Assembly: GCA_903934275.1 (NCBI GenBank)
Contig: CAIZNF010000328.1
Coordinates: 1 to 13,246 of the forward strand
Origin: an uncultured Nitrosomonadales bacterium
Lineage (GTDB): Bacteria > Pseudomonadota > Gammaproteobacteria > Burkholderiales > Gallionellaceae
Direction of reading: 5' to 3'
DNA length: 13,246 nucleotides
Under the pieces are notes generated by a model. It was not told the DNA's origin. It saw only the letters and a list, made by a program, of their open reading frames with translations, and made no database searches. The translations under genes were made by a program, and so were the position numbers. Of the stretch, positions 6,121-12,543 are shown piece by piece; positions within the stretch are counted from its first letter, which is position 1, and the number at the start of each line of letters is the position of its first letter.

Positions 6121-6591
6121 ATGAAACTCATCATCGTATCGGTCGGTCACAAGATGCCGGACTGGATCACGGTGGGTTTCAATGAATACGCCAAACGCAT
6201 GCCGCGCGAGGCGAAAATAGAGTTGCTGGAAATTAAGCCTGAGCCGCGCAGCACCGGCAAGACCACGGCGCAGATCATGGGGGCGGAAGCGCAGCGCGTT
6301 CTCGCCGCGTTACCGCAAAATTGTTTGCGCATTGCATTGGACGAACGGGGTATGCAGCCGACCACCAGACAATTCGCCGCGCAAATGCAGGACTGGATGC
6401 GCGCAGGGCGCGATGTGGCGTTCATCGTCGGCGGTGCGGATGGCCTGCACGATTCGGTCAAACAGGCCGCGCAACAACTGCTGGCAGTATCCGCATTCAC
6501 CCTGCCGCACGCTTTCGTGCGAGTGTTGCTCGCGGAACAGTTGTATCGGGCGCATAGTCTGTTGCACAATCACCCCTATCATCGGGAGTAG
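6121..6591 (+). CDS. rlmH: 23S rRNA (pseudouridine-1915-N3)-methyltransferase
   Basis: A 156-residue SPOUT-class methyltransferase that methylates pseudouridine 1915 in helix 69 of 23S rRNA on assembled 70S ribosomes, using SAM as a homodimer. The N-terminus MKLIIVSVGHKMPDW is typical. The cofactor-binding trefoil knot is marked by LDERG (73-77), FIVGGADGLHDSV (101-113) and the C-terminal signature LPHAFVRVLLAEQLYRAHSL with HNHPYHRE (128-156), which is essentially invariant in the family. Length is the family norm. It is separated from rsfS by 74 bp with a REP-like hairpin, and followed by an 89-bp gap before maf. Confidence 0.96.
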   Translation: MKLIIVSVGHKMPDWITVGFNEYAKRMPREAKIELLEIKPEPRSTGKTTAQIMGAEAQRVLAALPQNCLRIALDERGMQPTTRQFAAQMQDWMRAGRDVAFIVGGADGLHDSVKQAAQQLLAVSAFTLPHAFVRVLLAEQLYRAHSLLHNHPYHRE

Positions 6592-6680
6592 ATGGTGGCG
6601 AGCGGAGCGGCGCTGTGCGCCTCAGCGGGGAAACCTACCCGCCACTTCCCACTCCCAACTTACCACTTACCCTAATCGAC

Positions 6681-7301
6681 ATGAGCATCATTCAGCAACA
6701 TATCTACCTTGCTTCGCAAAGCCCGCGTCGCCGCGAATTGCTCAAACAGATTGGCATAAATTTCGAAATGCTGCTGTTGCGCTCAGACCCGCGCCGTGGT
6801 GTAGATGTCGATGAAACGCCGCACGATGGCGAACAGGCAGAAATCTATGTGCGCCGCATCTGTCAAGAAAAAGCCCGTGCAGGCGGGGAATCGCTGCGTT
6901 TGCGCAGCTTGCCGCCTTTCCCTGTATTGGCCGCTGATACCACGGTCACGCTGGATGGCAAAATTTTCGGCAAGCCGGGTAATATCGAACATGCTGCCGC
7001 GATGTTACGCCAGCTTTCCGGCAGGGAGCATCAAGTACTCAGCGCGGTTGCTGTAGCGATGGGCGAGCGAATAGAAGTAGCGCTTTCCACTTCGACGGTG
7101 CGCTTCGCACCGCTTGGCGAAGATCGTATTCACCGCTACTTGCTCACTCGCGAATATATCGACAAGGCCGGTGGTTATGCCATTCAGGGACAGGCAGGCG
7201 CATTCATAGAACATATTTCCGGCAGTTATTCCGGCGTAATGGGCTTGCCACTGTTTGAAACCGCCCAGTTGTTGCAGCACTTTGAACATAGCACACCATG
7301 A
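6681..7301 (+). CDS. maf: Maf/YhdE-type nucleoside triphosphate pyrophosphatase
   Basis: A 206-residue Maf protein that hydrolyses dTTP/UTP and modified nucleotides to monophosphates, removing non-canonical nucleotides. Motifs: the substrate-binding loop ASQSPRRRELL (11-21), the catalytic Asp86 in LAADTTV, KAGGYAIQG (162-170) and SGSYSGVMGLPLFET (180-194). The KAGGYAIQG type points to the dTTP/UTP-preferring YhdE subfamily rather than the m7GTP-specific YceF. An upstream in-frame ATG (6615) would add 22 Pro-rich residues unlike the family; the 6681 ATG gives the standard MSIIQQHIYLASQSPRR start. Its TGA overlaps an ATG (ATGA at 7298) that opens a 14-codon leader frame running into rng. Confidence 0.94.
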   Translation: MSIIQQHIYLASQSPRRRELLKQIGINFEMLLLRSDPRRGVDVDETPHDGEQAEIYVRRICQEKARAGGESLRLRSLPPFPVLAADTTVTLDGKIFGKPGNIEHAAAMLRQLSGREHQVLSAVAVAMGERIEVALSTSTVRFAPLGEDRIHRYLLTREYIDKAGGYAIQGQAGAFIEHISGSYSGVMGLPLFETAQLLQHFEHSTP

Positions 7302-7342
7302 GTCCAAAATATGAGCCTGAGAATATGAGCCTGAGAATATGA
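7298..7342 (+). CDS. 14-codon leader frame linking maf to rng
   Basis: The frame MSPKYEPENMSLRI starts with an ATG overlapping the maf TGA (ATGA, 7298-7301) and ends with a TGA overlapping the rng ATG (ATGA, 7339-7342). Ribosomes ending maf could restart here and then restart on rng, giving a two-step coupling. The second half is built on a 14-bp direct repeat. Whether it is translated is inference; it has no recognised function as a peptide. Confidence 0.35.
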   Translation: MSPKYEPENMSLRI

Positions 7343-7343
7343 G
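7311..7343 (+). repeat. 14-bp tandem duplication at the rng start
   Basis: ATGAGCCTGAGAAT occurs twice head-to-tail (7311-7324 and 7325-7338), and a third partial unit ATGAG (7339-7343) is the start of rng. Because 14 is not a multiple of three, the three ATGs lie in three different frames. The first two each begin a short frame MSLRI-stop whose TGA overlaps the next ATG. Confidence 0.85.
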
Positions 7344-8793
7344 TGAAGAAATCCTGATCAATGTCACCCCGCAGGAAACGCGCGTCGCGGTGATGCAGCT
7401 CGGCATAGTGCAAGACCTGCATATCGAGCGCGGCAGCAACCGTGGCATCGCCAGCAATGTCTATCTCGGCAAGGTCAACCGCGTGTTGCCCGGAATGCAA
7501 TCCGCCTTTATCGACATCGGTCTGGAACGCTCGGCGTTCTTGCACGTGGCGGATATTTGGGAAAACAGCAACAATGGCGACACAGCCAAGCCGATTGAAA
7601 AAGTCCTCTATGAAGGTCAGACGCTGCTGGTGCAAGTCATCAAGGAACCCATCGGCAGCAAGGGTGCACGGCTCTCTACCCAAATCAGCATCGCCGGACG
7701 TCTGCTGGTTTATCTACCGCAGGAAACCCACATCGGCGTGTCGCAACGCATCGAGGGTACGGAACAACGGGACGCGCTGCGCGCCAGGTTGCAAGCCGCA
7801 TTGCCACCGGAACACAAGGGCGGTTACATCATTCGTACTATAGTTGAAGCAACCGAGATGCCAGATTTTTTGGCCGACATCGGCTATCTTGATAAGCTGT
7901 GGAGCAATTTGCAGGGCGCGGCAAAAAACGCCAGCGCCCCGCGATTATTGTACCAGGAACTCAACATCAGCCTGCGGGTGCTGCGCGATTTGGTCAACCC
8001 AGATACCGCGCACATCATGGTGGATTCGCGGGAAACGTATCAACGCATGGCAGCTTTCGCACAGGACTACAACCCCACTGCTATCGAGCGTCTCGAACAC
8101 TATCAGGGCGCGCGCCCGCTGTTCGATTTGTATGGCGTGGAGGAGGAGATCGAACGCGCCCTGTCCAAGCGCGTCGACCTGAAATCCGGTGGCTACCTCA
8201 TCATCGACCAGACCGAGGCTCTGACCACCATCGACGTGAACACCGGCGGTTTCGTCGGTTTGCGCAATTTCGACGACACCATTTTCAAAAATAATCTGGA
8301 AGCCACACAAGTCATCGCGCGCCAGTTAAGATTGCGCAATCTGGGCGGAATTATCATCTGCGACTTCATTGACATGGATACCCAGGAACATCGTGATGCC
8401 GTGTTGGATGAATTTAAAAAAGCCTTGGCGCGCGACCACACGCGTATCAGCGTAAGCGGTTTTTCCTCGCTGGGCCTGGTGGAGATGACCCGCAAGCGTA
8501 CCCGCGAGAGCTTGGCGCATGTATTGTGCGAACCATGCCCAACTTGCAAGGGGCGCGGGGAAGTGAAAACCGCGCAGACCGTGTGCTATGAAATCCTCCG
8601 TGAAATCGTCCGCGAAGCGCGCCAGTTCAATGCGCGCGAGTACCGCATCCTGGCTTCGCAGCAAGTCATAGATTTATTCCTCGAAGAAGAATCGCAGGCT
8701 CTGGCGCAGCTTTCCGACTTCATCGGCAAGCCCGTCTCGATGCAAGTGGAGACGATCTACACGCAGGAACAATACGATGTCATATTGATGTAG
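7339..8793 (+). CDS. rng: Ribonuclease G (RNase E/G family)
   Basis: A 484-residue endoribonuclease that matures the 5' end of 16S rRNA and decays some mRNAs, cutting AU-rich single-stranded sites with preference for 5'-monophosphate ends. An S1 domain follows the start (about 36-120, with YLGKVNRVLPGMQSAFIDIG). The catalytic DNase-I-like domain holds the two magnesium ligands: Asp299 in EALTTIDVNTGGF and Asp342 in GGIIICDFIDMD. The zinc-link CPTC is at 400-403. The protein ends soon after, without the long disordered scaffold of RNase E, so it is RNase G. No second in-frame upstream start exists. It closes the nadD-to-rng block; the maf-rng pairing is conserved in Proteobacteria. Confidence 0.96.
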   Translation: MSEEILINVTPQETRVAVMQLGIVQDLHIERGSNRGIASNVYLGKVNRVLPGMQSAFIDIGLERSAFLHVADIWENSNNGDTAKPIEKVLYEGQTLLVQVIKEPIGSKGARLSTQISIAGRLLVYLPQETHIGVSQRIEGTEQRDALRARLQAALPPEHKGGYIIRTIVEATEMPDFLADIGYLDKLWSNLQGAAKNASAPRLLYQELNISLRVLRDLVNPDTAHIMVDSRETYQRMAAFAQDYNPTAIERLEHYQGARPLFDLYGVEEEIERALSKRVDLKSGGYLIIDQTEALTTIDVNTGGFVGLRNFDDTIFKNNLEATQVIARQLRLRNLGGIIICDFIDMDTQEHRDAVLDEFKKALARDHTRISVSGFSSLGLVEMTRKRTRESLAHVLCEPCPTCKGRGEVKTAQTVCYEILREIVREARQFNAREYRILASQQVIDLFLEEESQALAQLSDFIGKPVSMQVETIYTQEQYDVILM

Positions 8794-8825
8794 GGAGGCT
8801 CCAAAAAAACACGTTCCAGAGAAAC

Positions 8826-9020
8826 ATGGATTTATTCGCGCTGATCGCCAACGAAACGGAGGCGCTAAACGTTACTCCCAGATTATCCGTTATAAATTTC
8901 ATGCCCAAATCGATGTGGTCCAAGATCGATTGCAGCCTGAGCCTAAGGCACATCAACCATTATTGGCATCGCGGCACGGCCAATCGCAACATACTCGTCC
9001 TGCTTAGATCTGCCATTTGA
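8826..9020 (+). CDS. Doubtful 64-residue open frame after rng
   Basis: This frame encodes MDLFALIANETEALNVTP and on to NILVLLRSAI. I recognise no family. It overlaps the 3' end of the convergent transferase gene by 17 bp and has only a weak GAGA before its ATG. It could be the start of a decayed gene or chance. The spacer 8794-9003 otherwise shows no clear terminator for rng and no RNA gene. Confidence 0.2.
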   Translation: MDLFALIANETEALNVTPRLSVINFMPKSMWSKIDCSLSLRHINHYWHRGTANRNILVLLRSAI

Positions 9021-9615
9021 TAGGTACATATTTCAAATCTTCCGGTTCATCCACATCATGCAGAGTGTGTCCGACATGCACAGACCAGCCAAGTTGTCCG
9101 ATGCGAGCAATGGTCATGCTGGCAACGGCATCAGTGCTCCACGGCATGTTGCTGAACAGGAGTGGTTCAAATCGCTTAATACCCAGTAGCGCGTAGCCGC
9201 CGTCGGCCGTGCAATGTATAACTGCATCGCGCTCTTGCAATGCTTGCGCGGCTTCGCACAGCAAGCTGCTGGACATTTCCACGCAGTCCGTGCCGATCAA
9301 CAGAATTCCTTCTGCATTTGTTAGCGCGCGTTTTGATGCGCGTTCCAGTCTCGCACCGAGGCCGCCTTCACCTTGATCTGAAATTGTTATATCTGGCGGT
9401 AGCTGTATTCCCCGCCATGCGGCTTGATTGATTTCCGGAGTAACGCACAATTCAACGGGGCCAATGCATGCAGCGACGGCCATGGTCAGCGTGTCGAATA
9501 GCATCAGCTTCGCGAGCTCGGCCGCTTTTTTTGCGCCCAGCGCGGGAATCAGGCGCGTCTTGGCAAAGCCGGGTTGTGGTGCTTTGGCAAAAATGATGAT
9601 ATGGGTGAATTTCAT
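9004..9615 (-). CDS. DUF2064/TIGR04282 glycosyltransferase-like protein of radical SAM clusters
   Basis: A 203-residue nucleotidyltransferase/glycosyltransferase-A fold protein of the TIGR04282 type (rSAM/selenodomain-associated transferase 1). Motifs: FAKAPQPGFAKTRL (9-22), the nucleotide-binding signature; LLIGTDC (105-111), with Asp110 as likely metal/nucleotide ligand; ADGGYALLG (137-145); PWSTDAV (158-164); and DVDEPEDL (187-194). The residue after GTDC is Val, where Pro is usual. Members commonly sit beside a TIGR04283 glycosyltransferase and an ArsS-type radical SAM gene, as here. The exact sugar and acceptor are not established. It is last in the operon; its ATG overlaps the stop of the preceding glycosyltransferase by 4 bp. 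Cytoplasmic, with no signal or membrane segment. Confidence 0.88.
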   Translation of the reverse strand: MKFTHIIIFAKAPQPGFAKTRLIPALGAKKAAELAKLMLFDTLTMAVAACIGPVELCVTPEINQAAWRGIQLPPDITISDQGEGGLGARLERASKRALTNAEGILLIGTDCVEMSSSLLCEAAQALQERDAVIHCTADGGYALLGIKRFEPLLFSNMPWSTDAVASMTIARIGQLGWSVHVGHTLHDVDEPEDLKYVPIKWQI

Positions 9616-10298
9616 CGATACAATTTAGCCAGCTCTGCCGCATCTGCGCCACGCCAATATGCCCAGCGCAACCGCCACATCAGCCATACCGTTTTCAGAG
9701 CTCCATGTGCCTCCCAACGACGCCCGGAGGTGATCACCCTGTCTGACAGGCAAATCGGCCTGGATAGAGTTAACAGTCGCCTAGATAACTCGATATCCTC
9801 CATCAATGGCTGCTCCGGAAAACCGCCCACAGATTCGAAGGCACGGCGTGTCACAAACATGGCCTGATCACCGGTGGCGATTCCGCTTATGCGTGAGCGC
9901 CAGTTCATCAGGGTGGCGATTACTCGCAATATGAGTGGGCGGCCTGCGATACACACATCAAAACGCCCCCATATACATTCGCTGACCCCACCGCTATCCC
10001 GAACAGCGGCTTCGATTACCTGCTTTGAAGAGTGTGGCAGCATAGTGTCAGCATGCAAAAACAGAAAAATATTGCCTTGGGCGACTGCCGCGCCAGCATT
10101 CATTTGTCGCGCCCGACCACGCTCACTGCGAATTACCCGCGCGCCCGCGTGAGAAGCTGCTTGCCGTGAATCGTCCCCGCTTCCCCCGTCCACGACAATC
10201 ACCTCGCTGTCGCACCCGCATAGTGACGCAAGATGCGCAAGTAAATCTGACAAGCGATCCCCTTCATTGAGCACCGGAATGATAATTGAGAGTCGCAT
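9612..10298 (-). CDS. Family-2 glycosyltransferase, TIGR04283 type
   Basis: A 228-residue GT-A fold glycosyltransferase (rSAM/selenodomain-associated transferase 2). Starting at the ATG at 10298 gives the family N-terminus MRLSIIIPVLNEGDRL. Motifs: VIVVDGGSGDDS (33-44); SERGRARQMNAGA (58-70), the family's distinctive nucleotide-sugar loop; FLFLHADT (78-85), the metal-binding DxD-like site; GDQAMFV (143-149); and MEDIELSRRL (166-175), with the probable catalytic acid. A C-terminal Trp/Arg-rich amphipathic stretch (about 200-220) could touch the membrane. GTG 10313 and ATG 10310 are alternative starts and none has a good Shine-Dalgarno. It follows the TVP38 gene by 29 bp and is coupled to the DUF2064 gene. 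Probable role: sugar transfer in the arsS pathway, by context. Confidence 0.88.
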   Translation of the reverse strand: MRLSIIIPVLNEGDRLSDLLAHLASLCGCDSEVIVVDGGSGDDSRQAASHAGARVIRSERGRARQMNAGAAVAQGNIFLFLHADTMLPHSSKQVIEAAVRDSGGVSECIWGRFDVCIAGRPLILRVIATLMNWRSRISGIATGDQAMFVTRRAFESVGGFPEQPLMEDIELSRRLLTLSRPICLSDRVITSGRRWEAHGALKTVWLMWRLRWAYWRGADAAELAKLYR

Positions 10299-10327
10299 AC
10301 CCGTAAACATCACAAAAAATCGATGGG

Positions 10328-10993
10328 TTACTTTTGAATCGCTTGGGCAACACGTTTGGCGATCAACGGAAACGCACCAAGCAAAATGAAGGAGAGCAGC
10401 ACTTCTGGCGAAATAATGTCGGATAGGCTTTCGATACTCGCCAATTGTGTGCCCGCGTTTACGTACATCATGGTTCCGGCCAACATGCCCAACTGGCTAA
10501 CCCAGTAGAAGGTGCGAGTATGGATTTGAGTTAGCCCCATCAACAGATTAATTAAAAAATATGGAAATATCGGCACTAGGCGCAGCATGAAAAGATAAAG
10601 TGCACCATCCTTCGCCATACCCCCGTTGATCGCTTTTAGTTTGTTGCCAAAGTGAAGCTGAATATGGTTACGCAGCAAGTGCCGCGATGCCAGGAACGCA
10701 AGTGTCGCGCCAATAGTTGACGCAAAAGACACCAGCAAAGTGCCATACCAAAAGCCGAATGAAGCGCCTATTGCCAGCCCCATGATTGCCGCGCCGGGCA
10801 ATGATAGTGCCGCGACGACAACATACAGCGCAAAGGCGATAACTGTGGCCTGTAATGGCGACTGCGCTGGCATGGACATGAATTTCCCTTGGCTCTCCTT
10901 GAGCGCGCCCAGTGTCAAATATTGGTCGAGGCCCATGCCAAAAAACAGCGCGATGGCCGCGACAACCAGCAGGACAAGAATTGCTCTTTTCAT
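10328..10993 (-). CDS. TVP38/TMEM64 (DedA-superfamily) inner-membrane protein
   Basis: A 221-residue integral membrane protein of the SNARE-associated/VTT domain family (PF09335). Hydrophobic segments: about 4-22; 48-64; 68-90, with the family loop SLPGAAIMGLAIGASFGFWYG; 90-107; 130-155, with MLRLVPIFPYFLINLLMG, the conserved re-entrant motif carrying Arg and Pro; 165-182; and 198-210. DedA-type proteins are implicated in lipid scrambling, proton-motive-force maintenance and, in some arsenic and selenium clusters, metalloid handling. It starts only 9 bp after the arsS stop and is clearly co-transcribed. Context suggests it moves or protects a product or lipid carrier of the arsS pathway; that role is inference. 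Confidence 0.9.
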   Translation of the reverse strand: MKRAILVLLVVAAIALFFGMGLDQYLTLGALKESQGKFMSMPAQSPLQATVIAFALYVVVAALSLPGAAIMGLAIGASFGFWYGTLLVSFASTIGATLAFLASRHLLRNHIQLHFGNKLKAINGGMAKDGALYLFMLRLVPIFPYFLINLLMGLTQIHTRTFYWVSQLGMLAGTMMYVNAGTQLASIESLSDIISPEVLLSFILLGAFPLIAKRVAQAIQK

Positions 10994-11002
10994 GCCACAC
11001 GC

Positions 11003-11962
11003 TCAGTTTTGCAGCGCGCCGTCGCAACTGCTGCCCTGCCCGGCAGCACAGCCATGGCAGTGATCGGCTACACGGATAAGGTTGCCCTGCAAATCGGTAT
11101 GTAGCAAGTCGCGCAGGTGCGGACGGCCTTCGCCCGGCAGTGCCAGCCCGAGCTGCTGGTTAAAATCACAGTCATACAAATAGCCCTGCCAATCTACACT
11201 GACAAGGTTGCGACACATCACATTGCGGGCATTGGCTGCGGAGAAATTATTTTTCAGCATGAGCATGTAATTGCTGAATTCCCCATTGGAGATCAGCGTG
11301 CTGCCAAAACGCTGGATGGGCATATTGGTGATCACGAATAGTTGGTCGAAGACTATGCCATAGCGCCCAAATAATTCGCGCTTGTAATCCGCCTGCAACG
11401 TAACCTGATCGGGGGGAAGCGAGGGGCCTTGCGGGTTGTAAATCAGATTCAGGGTGAGGCCGCTACCCTCGCGCCCGTAACCCAGCGCATTGAGTTGCAA
11501 CAGCGCCGCGATACTTTTATCGAACACGCCCTCCCCGCGTTGCCTGTCGACATTCTCCAATAAATAACACGGTAGCGATGCCACCACTTCTACCTTATAG
11601 TGTGCTAGGAATTCTGCGAGACCGTCCTGCCCCTGCTCGAACAGGATCGTCAGGTTGCAGCGGTCAATTACACGCACACCCAGTGCATTTGCCTTGCCCA
11701 CCAGATACCGGAATTTGTGATGTAGTTCCGGTGCCCCACCGGTTATGTCGAGCGTCCCGATCCCGCGAACTGCCAGCACCTGAAGAACAAGCTCCATCGC
11801 CTCTTCATCCATCATTTCCATACGGTTGGAGCCAGCGTTGACATGGCAATGCAAACAGGACTGATTGCACCGATAGCCCAGGTTAACCTGTAGCGTATCT
11901 AGCTTGCCGCGATACAACGTAGGGAATCCGGTAACCTGTAACAGGGGTAAAACGGCGTGCAT
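11003..11962 (-). CDS. arsS: Arsenosugar biosynthesis radical SAM protein ArsS
   Basis: A 319-residue radical SAM enzyme of the ArsS (TIGR04167) family, associated with adding the 5'-deoxyadenosyl group of SAM to dimethylarsenite on the way to arsenosugars. The 4Fe-4S motif is Cys32-NQS-Cys36-LH-Cys39; the SAM-binding ITGGAPE is at about 73-79, followed by IDRCNLT. The DUF3641-type C-terminal domain has GLTLNLIYNPQGPSLPP, MPIQRFGS, VDWQGYLYDCDFNQQLG and the Cys-rich end HCHGCAAGQGSSC. Some members are selenoproteins; here the visible catalytic positions are Cys and no in-frame TGA is read through. Start: GAGG six bases before the ATG at 11962 (adjacent ATG at 11965 is the alternative); a further upstream ATG (12031) adds 23 residues unlike the family. 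First gene of a four-gene operon. Confidence 0.92.
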   Translation of the reverse strand: MHAVLPLLQVTGFPTLYRGKLDTLQVNLGYRCNQSCLHCHVNAGSNRMEMMDEEAMELVLQVLAVRGIGTLDITGGAPELHHKFRYLVGKANALGVRVIDRCNLTILFEQGQDGLAEFLAHYKVEVVASLPCYLLENVDRQRGEGVFDKSIAALLQLNALGYGREGSGLTLNLIYNPQGPSLPPDQVTLQADYKRELFGRYGIVFDQLFVITNMPIQRFGSTLISNGEFSNYMLMLKNNFSAANARNVMCRNLVSVDWQGYLYDCDFNQQLGLALPGEGRPHLRDLLHTDLQGNLIRVADHCHGCAAGQGSSCDGALQN

Positions 11963-11965
11963 CAT

Positions 11966-12543
11966 GTTCCTCGATGTAATGTACCAGAAGCATTGTTGAA
12001 ACCTTTTCTCCGCTACCAAGTGCTGCTGCATCTAGACCGAAAACGGGCACACTGCTAGGTTAATGCACTCAAAATCAGAATTACTACCTTGCAACAAGGC
12101 TCGCCGATTGTATCAGGGATTTGTTGCATTAATGCCTGGTAAAGCAACGACCTGTAAAGCTTCCAACACCAAGTTGAAATTTACAACATACCCCGTTTCA
12201 AATCTGTTAACCTCTTATCCGCTGTCGTATTGGTTTCTGGTTGGCTCGCCGTAACGCCGTTTTATTTCCTTCTGGAAGTTGACGGGTCTGACGGCCAGTG
12301 TGTAGCTGACCCGGTTCGGGTGCGACGGAATGTACCGTATCAAAGCGCTGCCAGCGGGCAGGTCTGCAGATCTTATGAGGTGCTAAGCTCTAACCGTTCT
12401 CGACGAATCCGCCACACAGTCGAGTTGCAGGGGCTTTCCATACGCGTGAATCTCATAACGAGATTTGGCATGAACATCATTATCTCTGTCTTTCCTTGCG
12501 AGAACTGGCCGCCCCTATATTCCTTACTTAACAGGAGGTTTCA
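11966..12543. other. Gene-free spacer between arsS and the rhodanese gene
   Basis: About 580 bp separate the two divergent genes. Short open frames exist (12063-12254 plus; 12230-12658 plus), but neither resembles a protein I know; the second runs into the rhodanese gene in another frame. Promoters for both divergent units should lie here, but I could not assign -35/-10 pairs. A small hairpin AATCTC-ATAAC-GAGATT sits at 12449-12465, about 80 bp before the rhodanese start. No arsenite methyltransferase, ArsR-type regulator gene or RNA gene was seen. Confidence 0.6.
12449..12465. promoter_or_regulatory. Short inverted repeat upstream of the rhodanese gene
   Basis: AATCTC (12449-12454) and GAGATT (12460-12465) flank ATAAC, a 6-bp dyad about 80 bp before the GTG start. 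It might be an operator. Such a short dyad can occur by chance. Confidence 0.2.

Noticed and set aside
6615..6680. An upstream start for Maf, adding 22 residues
   Set aside because: The added residues are Pro-rich and unlike Maf N-termini; the ATG at 6681 places the SQSPRRREL loop at the usual position.
11003..11962. Selenocysteine in ArsS
   Set aside because: Some family members are selenoproteins, but this one reads Cys at the motif positions and has no internal TGA; it is the Cys form.
12063..12254. A 63-residue frame in the arsS-rhodanese spacer
   Set aside because: No ribosome-binding site, no recognisable family, and low-complexity codon content; kept only as part of the spacer description.
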